Part shown: positions 11,658 to 23,209 of the stretch, piece by piece | Layout of the letters: the number at the start of each line of letters is the position of its first letter | Position numbering within the stretch: the stretch's first letter is position 1 | Position numbers and translations under genes: made by a program | Notes under the pieces: model-generated | Database searches by the model: none | Told to the model about the DNA's origin: nothing | The model's input: the letters and a program-made list of their open reading frames with translations, nothing else | NCBI GenBank assembly: GCA_030248065.1 | Contig: JASAMV010003287.1 | Coordinates: 78,258-142,257, forward strand | From: Rhynchonema sp. JSB1_4 | Taxonomy: Eukaryota > Nematoda > Chromadorea > Monhysterida > Xyalidae | Direction of reading: 5' to 3' | DNA length: 64,000 nucleotides

Positions 11658-14023
11658 CCACCTAACCACGCAACAGTCCAAATCATGCCAGCGGACGCGG
11701 ACGCGGTTAACTCAGCCGACGTGGTTGAGGATTTGGCATCGCTCCAAGACCACAGTTCGGGCGTGTTGTTCTCACGGGACACGCAGAAATACAAATTGTG
11801 CGAATATTCGGAGAACGCCGTCAGCGGACGTGACGAGAAATATATCTTTCCGTCGGTCACTGTTTTGTTTTCTTTTTAATTCAAGCGTGATACGAGCATC
11901 GGAATTCTGCTAATTTTCTTTTATGTACTATATGCTGCAGATGTGACTTCGAACTCGATTGCTGTGGCAACAAGTGTTGTGATCCAGCACCGGGCGTTAC
12001 GCCGTTGTGGTGAGTGGGTCGCCTTGAAAAATCAGGGAAATCCCTGGCAAAATCAGGTTTAAACAACGACAAGCCATTACATTTCAGGTTAACCATTCTG
12101 CTCATTCTCCTGCTGCTGTTGTTGTTGTGCATCTGTTGTTCGATTATTGCTTGGATTTGGTACAAGTGTCGACCCAAGAAAGGTATACATTTGGCGGTTT
12201 TATGGTCTGAGGCCTGCAGAGCGTGAAAACTTGCAAAATAACCTCATTGATATCATCTAAAACTGCTTGACGAAACTCACGTTTTGCATGTTGTGGTAAC
12301 ACATTTCGTGAAAGCTACCCCTTGCATGTGTTAGACATTCCTTCGGACTTTCGTCTCCCCTCTTCCTCCCCCATAATAACACATTTCAAAACACGCCGCA
12401 CTTTCCCTGATAATTCAGGCAAGAAAACAGCGTCAACGCAGAAGGACGACTACAAACTGGTGCAGACGGACGACAAAGAACTGGGTCTTGTGCGTGCGCC
12501 TTCCCCGATCAGGCAACCGCAAGATCTGCGCAATCTCAGACGCGAACTGCAGGCCTACATGACGATGGAGACAAAACGGGACACACAAAGGTCGTCGCAC
12601 GACCAGGAACCGACCACCTACGTCAAGGAGTGGGGCACCACCTCACGGTCATTCAAAGAGGAAATGACGGTGCCTGATGAGTACGGAAATATGGTCACAC
12701 GCACCAGCATCAGAAATGATTAGGGGGTCGCGTTTGGTTAGGCACTGATGATGTCCTGGTGCACCACCATGACGTATGCGAAAAGTATTTATTTTGAGTT
12801 GAACAAGTGCCTAACAGAACTTGATCCTTCTGATCTGGTTTTGAAAACTGTTTTGCTTGCAGTTTGTTTGTAACATGTGTTGCTGTGTGTACATTTTTTA
12901 CATTTTTAATGATGTTTGAGGCCATTATGAGCTCCTCGTTTGTACATATTTACCCACATTTTATTCTTAATTTTGAGAGATTCTGATTGCTTCACTTCTT
13001 TGCGCTTGCGCCTGATTCTTGCCAACACTTCCGTTCCCCCATGATACACCGATTGTTATACTGCGAATAATCACATTGCATGCTTGTAAAAAAGTGCAGA
13101 TCTTACCACATTTCCTCCAATAGAAGCCCCCCTCAACTCGAAAAAATAGAAGCCCCTCGGATGTTATATGTACCAATACTGGCAGTCTGGTGGTGTGCAT
13201 AAAAAAGCACTTAATATGTGCAATGATTGTGTATCAAATAATTTTGGTGCTGTGAAAACGGTATGATTGAAGCTCAGGTCGATTTCACTTCTCGTTTGCC
13301 CGATATTGCTTTAACTCATTGAGCATTTTTGTGATGAGGGACCTCACACCCGAGCCAGAATGTCACGGAAAAATACAAGCACCCCTCTGTAATTGAATCC
13401 TCGGGGTCGGAGGGGGCTAAAAATAGAAGTCCAGGGCTTCTAGTAGAGGAAATACATATGGTATGTACCATACCTAATCTTGATAAAATATTAATCACGA
13501 GCTTAGTAGTTGAAATTTGGGCTGATCATATACTGTCGTGGACGTAGTAAGTCGCCGCAAAGCGCAGTTGGGCTGTTAATGTTTTGTATTCGACAACATT
13601 GTGGCTTTGTCGATGGGTGTGTAGCAGCACACAGCCCAGTGTGAGAGCAAGAAATGGCTTATTGTAATGTCGTCAACGCAATGTACAATTATTGATGCCG
13701 GATGCCCGATTACAATGCGCTGCAAAACAGCGTGTAGCGTTCAAGCCAAACATTAACGCCGTCCGTCGACGACACCAGAATAAGCCGAAATTTGCAAACC
13801 AATAAACTGCGCGGTTCTCGTTGCAGAGAAATTCGTGCCGTCACCAATGGAGGTGAGTTTCCTGCCACCGCCCCCGACGCAGACCGTGACCGTTCATCGA
13901 GACGATGAGATCAGCAAGGGCAAGTACTTCTATCGGTCCGATCACACGCCGACCGATTACCAGCGTGCGCAAGTCGCCTACTACAGGTCGGGGCTCGATC
14001 AAGTGCCGTCATACAACTTGTAG
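11658..14023 (+). CDS. Single-pass membrane protein with Cys-rich ectodomain and alternative last exons; 5' end not found
   Basis: Exons 11658-11851, 11941-12009, 12088-12182, then either 12419-12723 (TAG) or 13827-14023 (TAG). The first seen exon is acidic (EDLASLQDHSSG). The second gives a compact CCGNKCC cluster (CDFELDCCGNKCCDPAPG), and the third a Leu-rich helix ending in Cys/Trp and a basic stop-transfer (YKCRPKK). This order, a Cys-pair cluster directly before one helix and then a Pro/Tyr-rich tail, resembles VOPP1/WBP1-type and Shisa-like adaptors; the family is not certain. The helix exon ends in phase 1. Both 12419 and 13827 accept phase 1, giving either a charged tail (101 residues, ending VTRTSIRND) or a shorter tail with PPPP and a YYR motif ending VPSYNL. 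No signal peptide is seen, so at least one 5' exon is missing. Function unknown. Confidence 0.72.
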
Positions 14024-15361
14024 ACGCACACAAAGTCTTGATCTTATCTTTTTTTGTTTTGTTTGATAGCGTAAATGGTGTTGTCCTTGTGCGCTTTGGG
14101 GTGAACTGTCGAAAGGGACTATTTGCTTGGTCGTCAACTCAAGCAGCCGTGCATGAGCGCGAGAAGTTGGCGGATGAGTTCACGACGCCCAGAATTGTAT
14201 AAGATGCTTTTAATCAGTTGTGGTTCTTAAATTTAGCTGCCAGGGACACTAATCATAATAGCAGGCCGCTTCGACACAAACTGTCAAAAGCCGGGCAATG
14301 GGATATAAAGAATTAGACAGCGCATTCCAAGCGCACAGGCATTCTTTGTAAAGCAAGGGTCTCAGGGTAAACGAGATAATGACTCACGCACGATTGAATT
14401 CTTAGCTTTACACTTTGTGTTGTTTTCGAAATTAACTTTCTGCTGTATTCACGCTAGATTATCAGCTGCACCGATCACTTACGCACTGCCTTCGATTTTT
14501 TCACATTTTGATGTTTCATGTGCTTGTCATAAAAAAGTAAGTCTGAGTGCCATTTTCGTGCAGAGAAACAGTTTGACTGATACGATCTCAAAAAAGCAGA
14601 CTGAAACGCGATGGAAAAATTGATGCAAATAATCCGGCAGCCAGGCTTACTTTTCACCATCACTGATTCTGCGATTTGCTGTAAAGTAATTCTGGTTGTA
14701 CAGAATTTGTATGAATTTTGATTTCGTCGCATTTTGGTGTTCTGCTGTTTGTTCATAATACTGCATAGTTTGAAAATCTGAGAAAAATAAATACACCGAA
14801 AAAAATGGCCTCAGATTTGCTTTCCCAGTCAGGGATTATTGGCAGCGCCACAACCTGAAGACAATGTATTGAATAGTATGGCAGGGCAGGTACAACTGGT
14901 CCGAGTGCGTGGTATTGGTGATGTTTCACTGAACATTTTCGCGACAAAAATACATGAAGTCTGATGCATCAAAACCGTAATCAGCTGGCAGATAATTTCG
15001 ACTTATCAGGAAGCACCCCAACAGTCAAAACACTAACAGGCACCATAGTCTCGAAACATGTTCTATAATCATGTGAAATTGGGAAACATCATTGAAGGTT
15101 GTGTCCTAAAGGGCACTTTATACATTGTCTCGTTGCGTTACACGCAACATTTTCTCGCGCTTTGATTAGCTCATGCGGGACAAACAGCCAATCAGCACGT
15201 CAGAAATTGTTGCGTGTATCGCATCGAGACAAAGAATAAAGTGGCCTTTTTACACCCCACTGTCTTCAGCCAGTTGGAAGGAAGGCGAGTTCTTTTTTTG
15301 CTAACACTATATCAACCCCGGTATGCCCGTCTTCCGTTCTCACCCAAGAGGGTGTGGGGTA
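14024..15361. other. No gene seen
   Basis: Follows the last exon of the membrane protein gene. Contains one copy of the GTCGTCAACTCAAGC repeat at 14128-14172. No coding exon with splice-site support was found. Confidence 0.45.
14128..14172 (+). repeat. Dispersed repeat (GTCGTCAACTCAAGC family), copy 1
   Basis: Shares GGTCGTCAACTCAAGC followed by ATGAGCGCGAGAA with 22538-22588, and in reverse orientation with 48165-48230. Three copies in one window suggest a moderately repeated element; ends not resolved. Confidence 0.55.
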
Positions 15362-16063
15362 TACAGTACCGGTTGCATCTCTTGGCTGTTTTTCGCATGA
15401 TTCATGCGGCATACCATGCGGCATGGTACCTCCTTAAGTATTGAATCATGCGAAAAATCATGCGGCATTATGCGACCCCATGCGAGCATTTTTGTCACAA
15501 TGCGAGAATCATGCCGCATGATTTTGGACCATGCGGCATGATTCTCGCATGATTGTGCTGACTTGGCTGCTGGTTTAGTTTTGCTTTGTTTGTGATCACT
15601 GGCGATTTATCAGCTGTGAGTTTGAATGTAACGAGTATCCTCACTGGAAATGCGCTTGAGAGAAGCATAAATCGTTATGTAGTTAACGACTTCGCTACAA
15701 CACCTTTAAAATCGAATTGCGGAAAAAAGTTTGTCATACACAGTATACCACATAAACATTTCTGTTAAAAGCTTCTTTGGCAAATTTTACGAATGTTATT
15801 CAGCCTGACAGCAGATAAACTGCCTGTGATCACGAACAGATCAAAACTAAACCAGTAGCCAAGTCAACACAATCATGCGAGAATCATGCCGCATGGTCCA
15901 AAATCATGCGGCATGATTCTCGCATGGTGACAAAAATGATCGCTTGGGGTCGCATAATGTCGCATGATTTTTCGCATGATTCAGTACTTAAGGAGGTACC
16001 ATGCCGCATGGTATGCCGCATGAATCATGCGAAAAACAGCCAAGAGATGCAACCGGTACTGTA
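15362..16063. mobile_element. Foldback element with long inverted arms (about 700 bp)
   Basis: Left arm 15362-15618 and right arm 15810-16063 are inverted copies. The outer tips are TACAGTACCGGTTGC and GCAACCGGTACTGTA. Each arm is built from repeats of a short palindromic motif, ATGCGGCATGATT. The loop of about 190 bp has no coding capacity. A transcript could form a hairpin stem of about 250 bp. Confidence 0.85.
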
Positions 16064-16097
16064 GGTGACGTCCGACACACGCTTTAAATGGGCGGAC

Positions 16098-16334
16098 GGG
16101 CAATTGAGCAAAGCACGTTTGAGCAAGACCACTTTGAGCAAGTGAAAAAGAGCAGATGCCAAAAGAGCAGAACCTAAAAAGGCCTAAACCTAAGCCCAAA
16201 CACAAAGCTGAGCCTAAACCTAAATCAGCCCAAGTCTAAGCCATTGGGATAAAATAAGAGCCCTGCTCTTTTGGCTCTGCCCTTTTGTTTTTGCTGGAAG
16301 TGGTCTTGCTCAAATGTGCTTTGCTCAATTGCCC
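16098..16334. mobile_element. TIR element with telomere-like core
   Basis: Ends GGGCAATTGAGCAAAGCAC and its complement GTGCTTTGCTCAATTGCCC (one mismatch further in). The centre (about 16168-16240) is an irregular array of CCTAAA/CCTAAG/CCCAAA units, close to the complement of the nematode telomere repeat TTAGGC. No ORF. It sits only 34 bp from the foldback element. Confidence 0.72.
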
Positions 16335-16375
16335 AGTCATCTAATGATCCTCAATTTCGGCTTGTCCATTCGCAG

Positions 16376-16565
16376 ACCCTTTGTGCCGGACCCCATGGAC
16401 GAATGTGTGCTGCCGCGCGCCGACAAATGTCGTTTGGAGGTGCACGCCGCCGACGAGATATCGATGGCACGTAAAGTTACCGTAACCCGACTGCCGGAAC
16501 CCGAATGGCATCAGGCGCAACAGGTCTACTATCGACCGGCGTTCGACAATGTGCCCGCCTATTGA
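16376..16565 (+). CDS. Third homologous candidate last exon of the membrane protein gene
   Basis: The frame after the acceptor GCAG at 16375 reads PFVPDPMDE ... DEIS ... QAQQVYYRPAFDNVPAY then TGA. It aligns with the 13827-14023 exon at FVPxPM, DEIS and Q-AQV-YYR-xxx-D-VP-Y, so the two are duplicates. It accepts phase 2, whereas the helix exon (ends 12182) leaves phase 1, so it cannot replace exon 13827 directly. It could be joined to the phase-2 exon ending 11851, which would skip the Cys cluster and helix, or to an exon not recognised. It could also be a decaying duplicate, although the frame is intact. Confidence 0.55.
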
Positions 16566-17332
16566 TGTGCGCTTGCTTATGTTTTGTTGATTGTAATTTA
16601 CAAAACGAAAAGATTGATGCGCTTGGCGTCACAGGTGAAATTGTTCGCAAACTTTCAATTCAAGCGTCAGGTGGTTTTAAAAGATCCTCAAGGCAAAGCC
16701 TGCGAATCTGCCAAGTCCACCAGTACCCAGTTTTTGCACCCAGGGCACCCATCTACGTTGCCAGTTTTCCATTATCAGTCCCAAGATATATGGTAACAAA
16801 CACTACGCCAACACGAGCCCGATTTCAGAGATGGCAAATTAGTGAAACATTCATTTGGGGAACGTTACGCGTTGTAGAATACAACGTGGTGCACGAGGAT
16901 TTTTTCTTTCTATTCGTTTTGTAAGTACACCGCTTCCGACATCGTGTTGGCGTAGTTTGCCTTTACATGTTGCTTGAAAGTCACCAACAGCCACGACAAG
17001 ATCAGATCAGGCTCAGCCGCGTCGTTCACAAACTTTGTTGGCTGATGTTTCATTTTCGATAGCGAGTTTGAGGACCTGGGCACCATGAATAACTCTCGGC
17101 ATGACACTAACCACTGATGACATTTACCATTTTGCAATATCGGTATCTCGCTCGTCGTTACAATTTTAATCACATGTGTTGTTTTAACTGCCAACTTATG
17201 AACGCATTTCGTCGTATATATCGTTCCCGGTTTTATATCTTTTTTCGATATTTAATTTTAAACATACTGTTTATCTTGTAGATATTTGTACAAAACCGAA
17301 CTTTATCCCTCGACGCCAGACATGACGTGTAT
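16566..17332. other. No gene seen
   Basis: Between the third last-exon copy and the second 226-bp MITE. No exon with paired splice sites or repeat ends recognised. Confidence 0.4.
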
Positions 17333-17558
17333 GGGTGGAATTTTCGAAACGGTGTAAAGGTTAGTTGGGTGTAAAGGTCGGCGTAAAGTTCGGTCGAAAG
17401 CTCGGTCGGCGTAGCTCGGTGTAAACGTGAAACATTGCCTGTTAATAACGTGGAATGTTTCAAGTTTACACCGAGGTCTATCACACTGAGCTGTCGACCG
17501 AGCTTTCCACCGACCTTTACGCCCAACTGACCTTTACACCGTTTCGAAAATTCCACCC
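17333..17558. mobile_element. 226-bp palindromic MITE, copy 2
   Basis: Same length and nearly the same sequence as 8037-8262. Ends GGGTGGAATTTTCGAAACGG and complement; flanked by the 3-bp duplication TAT. The high identity of the copies points to recent movement. Confidence 0.85.
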
Positions 17559-19648
17559 TATGTATGCAAACCATGTGGCTTTAGATCTGTTTTTTGGAAC
17601 GCTCATAATTTGGAACGCACGGTCTAGTTGCATTTGTGCCTGTATACCTCGACTCGATATTATCACTCAGAAAATAAAAACTCTGAACCACCTTTGATTT
17701 GAGAACCAAAGAAAACGCCAAATATCACGCATTAATTTATTTATTTCTTATTTTTCTACGACACTCGGCGGCGCGCGTACAAACAAACGCGAAAACTGAA
17801 ATAAAGAGAAAATTATCAGAACACACGACGACAACCAAAAAACAGACAGACAAAGTTCATAAAAATAATATGTATACAAGTATAATATACACAGACAAAA
17901 AGCACACACGCATAATTTCCAGGAACCAACAAACGCAGAGAAATTTTTAATTGAAATTCATAAGACGATAAAAGCTTCACAAAAAACAATATCGGAAAAT
18001 CAGCGATGGATCAGCTTTTAGCTTCCGACCACAAAGTTGAGTTGAAACCACGACAACATGAAAATAGGCTTATTCTGTACAATAGCTCGCAAATTTCGAA
18101 CCAAACTCCGCCTAACTTGCCACCTTTAACCAGCAAGCTAGACTAGTGTTGAATGTCATACATATTCAAAAAAGTCAAGTCTCGTTTTTGACAAAAATTG
18201 AGTAGGAAAGGAAGTAGGAGCAAAAATTAATGGCATTTCGTGATCGCACTACCCAAAATACATATCATTGCGCTAAAATCCATGCTGAAGTTTTGTATCA
18301 GATGTCCTACAGGTGAAGAAGCTAAAATATAAGAAGCAAGCTAATATAAGAAGCAAGCTAATTTCAACCATGTGAGTTGAGCCGATTAAAATAAAGACAT
18401 CACCAAATTTATTACATACCGAAATATAATACTGACTGAATAAGACGCCGGTTTTGATTTCGTTGGTGCAAATGAACAACGATGTGACTTTCAAAATGGA
18501 TTTATCAGAAAATAAATTGGAAAGTGCAGCCGCGGTTTAAAAGAAGTTTGTAATTACAGAGGCATTGTAGATTGAGGAGGAAGCATACATCATGTTGATC
18601 CAAATTTAAAAAAAACGAAAATTAACATCCGAAAAAATGAAGAGAAAGAACTTTTTATGCAACAATTATCGAGACCAGCCGCTCCGTTGACAACAAAAAA
18701 CGGCATTGTAACAATTTCGGCAGAAAAATTTGCTTTTTTTCGATTAAAATATCTAACGGGAGCAAGAAACAATCACGGTCAGAAGAATAGGATAAATAGC
18801 AACACCTTTGCGGTCGGAAAATAACAAAAAAGAAAACAAAATCGCAAACATGGGACACAGGTATGGACCACTACTCGTATAGTTTGATTGACGAAGAAAA
18901 CGCGTGAGCTTTCGTAACCCACAATTAGCTACAGGTTTGCACAAAACAGATATAATGTAACAATATTCATCGCAAACTCTGTCTAATTATCAGACATTAC
19001 GGTGCAAGAATTATACGGTACGTGTAGCACGAAATACAGAAAAAAACGAAACGCGCAGGAATTATGAACGACGGAAAATGCCAACAGCTTTTGTATGTTT
19101 TGAGAGAGTTATTCGTTGCCCCTCGCCGAGCTTCAGATCTGCGACTGAACAACGTCTAAAAATATTGACAATAATAATATCACAGTTGCCAGTCTGAAGC
19201 CGGTCACAGGCAGCAGGCAGCAGCATCACAATGATGGATGGAACACAAACAGCTCAGAATCGATCGGTTGTTGTCGCTTAGGGACAGATAGACGACAGAT
19301 CAAATTTGCTTGGATACGCTAATTCGACGGCCGTGACGGCGACAGTTGAAATGCCCAAGTATGGGATACTGTAATATTTACAGTAACCCAAAAACACAAT
19401 GAAATAACACAGATGGCGAAAGTGTTGCATTGACGGTGATGCCTAAGTAGTGTACAGTTGAGTCGAGAGACGGCTAAATACAGCCGCACCAAAACCGTTT
19501 TACATTGTACCGTTGAAACATTACAGCAAATACAACTTATCGACAATCCAACAGTACCATTGTTTGTGCATTATTATTATTATCATATTCCGTGAAAGAG
19601 AGAGGGAAGACGGTACACAACAGCAACAACTGGCTGGCTGGCTGGATG
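17559..19648. other. AT-rich 2.1 kb without a gene
   Basis: Downstream of the LAMMER kinase stop (transcribed right to left), so the first part next to 19649 should be its 3' UTR. The rest is A-rich with many short frames and no splice-supported exon. Confidence 0.5.
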
Positions 19649-22600
19649 TCATCTGCTGCTATGAGAGCTGGATCTGGAAGTGGTCGAATTGTCCTTGCTG
19701 CTGCCGCCATCCGTGCTGTTCTGACTGCTATCACGGTCAAGCACGTGTAGCCTGAAGCACAAAGGCAACTCACGTTTGATGCACAGAGACGATTATTTTG
19801 AGCCTTTCTCATCTATTCACCACATTTTATCAGGACGACTGTGAGTACAACATCAAAAAAAAAACTCAGTATTCATCCTTTTCTTGGCCTGATTCACTCA
19901 TTAGATTTTCAAGAGGTTGTTGGGGTACGTTACTACATATTGACTCACTTTTGTTTTTGCTCGCTTTTATGAGGACTGCGAAACATTTTACAGTGACATG
20001 ATACAAGTGTCTCAGGGCTCAAACAAATAATATCAGTCAGGAAAGCTGGTGAATTGTTCCATTGGATGAATTTAAAGTAACTCACATGAAGCGTCAGCAT
20101 CGTTTCATTCTCCACACATTTCCCACTCCCTGCCCTGCCCAACCAAGCATACCTGAGATTCATGGGTAATCTAGCGAAAAACGGATGTTCCAATGCCTGC
20201 CGCATGGTGATCCGTTGTGACGGTTCGTACTCCAACATCCTACTGACCAGATCGAACAGTTCTTCGTGCTCGGCATCGGATGACAACATGTACCTCTGCA
20301 ATGGAAACGCGATTGAAAAAAGGGAACGCATAAAAAGACAATAGAAAAGCATAACAAAAGAAATAAAAAAAATTTAACCCCTTCACTGACCCTGAGCGGT
20401 TTGCAATTTTCTCTTACGTATCGTCCGCCAGAGCTCTTGTCGTCCCAGTCTAGCCGGCCGTGATAGAAGTATTTCGTTCTGCAGCAAAAAAAATCAAACA
20501 TAAAACGGAAGAAAACTAGAAATAAATTCAAACAAAAAGAAAGAGAGAAAACGCACTTTGTCTTCCTGCACATTCGGTACGGCAATGGACCGAGTATGCG
20601 CTCCATCATGGCCAAATGTTCGCGATTGTCGTGCGTCTGGAAGAGCGTCAGGCCGAGATACAGCTCGAACATGATACAGCCGACCGACCACACATCGCAC
20701 GGTTGCGCCCAGCCGAGTTCTGAAATCGGTGAATAAATAATACGATACTTCGTCATGCAGCACTGACAGACAGGTAGGCAGATAACATAACATTGTAAAA
20801 ATTACGAAACAAACAGCCACACTGCAACTCTCTGATCCGGCAAAACGTTTTTGGTCATAAGACACACACAGCCATCAATCAATCACCGAGCCAAGCCGAC
20901 GCGGACTAACAAAAAAAGACGCGACAGGCTGCCACGAACACTTTGAACACGATTGCGCCAACTTAAAGGCCAGTCTCCCACCATTCAACAGGAAAAAGTA
21001 ACTCGTCTCAAAGTGCAGAATATCAATCACAACAAAGAAACAACGAACGATGCAACCGTTGCCAAGATCATACCTAGAATGACTTCGGGCGCCCTGTAAT
21101 GTCTCGTTGAGACGATCGTCGAGTGATGTTCGTGGTCGAACGTGGCCGAACCGAAGTCGATCAGTCGCACATTCGTGTCGCGCACCACGCGGTACTCTTT
21201 TCTCTGCAAATAACAATCGACCTATTACTGAAAATTTATTTTTTATTAAGATTATTTCGTGGAAATTTATCAGAAATCAACAGTAAAAGTGCATCACGCA
21301 AATGAACCAAGATGACGAGCAAAAGTCGGATGACTGTGTGACAGCATCAAGCCCAGCACTGCCGCTCACGTAAATTCATCGAAACTCGCTGTGAACACGA
21401 CAGTAAACTTTGTCGAGATAACCTTCCTAACAAAAAAAGCATGACAACCTTCCAGACGCACCCTTTTCGGATCAGGCACCATGTCGTATTCGGAATTATT
21501 GAAGAGAATATTCTCCGGTTTCAGATCAGTGTGTGTGAGCCGATTGTCGTGCATAAATCTGACGGCGTAGACTAATTGATAGGAAATGTGTCGCACGTGC
21601 TCGATCGGATACGGATGGTAGTTGTTGGCTTTCTGCAGCAACATATTGCGTTATAAAATCAAAAACATTAGGCAACAAATGCTTTATGTAACAGGTTTTT
21701 ATTTGAACGCTGCTCGCATGTTTTGCCTTCATCTGCGTAATCGGCGACAACCGTCCCCATCCACCGCAACAAATGTTTCACGGGTTGCGCAAAAATGCGC
21801 CGACTTGAGTGCATTGTTGATACAGCCTCTTCTCCGCATTTATAAAAAACAAAAAAACCCACCAAAAAGTCAAAAACACTCAGTCCAAGTAGATCGAACA
21901 ACAAGCACATGTGACCGTAGTAGTCGAACCAGTCCAGTAACTCTATCCACAAGCTGCAAATGAAAAAAATGGTGACCTTTTTGTGCAAGAGAAAATAAAT
22001 TCCGAAATACCGAGATATCAGAAACGTGAATAAAACGGCACAAACTATTTCGCTTTTGGGTCGTGCTCCTGCATCTTCCTGAGCACGTTGATCTCCAACT
22101 TGGCCGCCTCTCGGTATTTGTTCACATTTTTGATGATTTTGAGCGCCAATCGACAGCTAGAGTCCTTGGAATCAGACGAATTATTGTCGACCACCTCGAC
22201 CACTTTGCCGAACGTGCCCTCGCCGAGCGTACGCACGATCTCATCTGCGATGGAAGTGATCAAGTTTGGATAGGGTAGGACTTTCATAAAATGCCGTTTT
22301 GATCAACGATCATCAATCATTTTCAGCTTGTACCGGCTTACTGAAATACTCATTTCTGGCGCATTTTCTGTGCGTCACACGAAAGTACCATGAAAATTCC
22401 GCTGAAAGAAAGCAGCTCTTATCGCGTTGTGCAACAACGCTCATACGCCTGGCACCAATGTGCTAAATTTTCAACACACAACCCGAAAATCGGCTAATTC
22501 TTTTAGCCATCACCGTTAACGCAAATCGTCGACTGTGGTCGTCAACTCAAGCCGCCCTGAATATGAGCGCGAGAAATATAAAGGCGGCATTAGAGCTGAA

Positions 22601-23209
22601 TTCACGATGAGAGTAGAAGATGCGCGTTGACGGCATGAGTATAAGCCTCCAAATCAATCACGAACACGCCCACTCACATCTATCCCGTACACGATCACCC
22701 GCTTTGTATATCAAATGTCCATCGGGGTCATTCTTGATTGGTGGCCTGATGGCGGGCGGTGCACCGACGTTCGGTTGCTGCGCACTGTTGTTGTTCGTGG
22801 TCGCACTGGTTTGGTCGGCGGTGATCTTGTGCGATTGGATCGCTGCCTGACTCGTCACCACCGATGTGGCCGCACCGCTCTAAAGGTGGTAGACAGTGAA
22901 ACATTATGATCAACAGTGGTCCACATTTTTGCAAAATGAAAATCGGGTTTGAAACACGGATACGTTTCGGTGAGTATGTACTGTTAGGCAACTGCAAGCC
23001 AAACCTAGTTGTTAATGCATAAGCTTCAAACCTACCCAAACATGCTTGAGCCGAGTGGCAAACCAGACCAGCGGGTGTCGGGTCTCATGTGAGAAACGAT
23101 GATGGTGGTGCGGGTTCAGGTAGGCCCCTTCACCACGCCCATTGTTGTTGGTGTTACTGGTGGGGCTAATGGCCGACGGTTGATGTTGCTGGTAGTACTT
23201 TATGCGCAT
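19649..23209 (-). CDS. LAMMER-family dual-specificity protein kinase (CLK/Doa type)
   Basis: Nuclear kinase of the family that phosphorylates SR splicing factors. Exons in coding order: 23209-23036, 22879-22678, 22244-22046, 21953-21863, 21632-21462, 21203-21074, 20719-20557, 20478-20391, 20295-20153, 19751-19649 (TGA). All phases agree and give 487 residues, normal for CLKs. Before the kinase domain is [12 protein letters not shown], the family's pre-domain motif. The Gly loop is [10 protein letters not shown] and the catalytic loop [12 protein letters not shown]. The DFG segment ([17 protein letters not shown]) continues into the activation loop and APEVI. Then come [13 protein letters not shown] and [17 protein letters not shown], both LAMMER signatures ([12 protein letters not shown] is the motif that names the family). 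The tail is Ser/Thr-rich. The N-terminal exon is His/Asn-rich rather than RS-rich. The ATG at 23209 is one possible start; coding exons further upstream on the same strand may belong to a longer isoform. Confidence 0.93.
22538..22588 (+). repeat. Dispersed repeat (GTCGTCAACTCAAGC family), copy 2
   Basis: Lies in the intron between kinase exons 22879-22678 and 22244-22046. Matches 14128-14172 over GGTCGTCAACTCAAGC and ATGAGCGCGAGAA. Confidence 0.55.
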
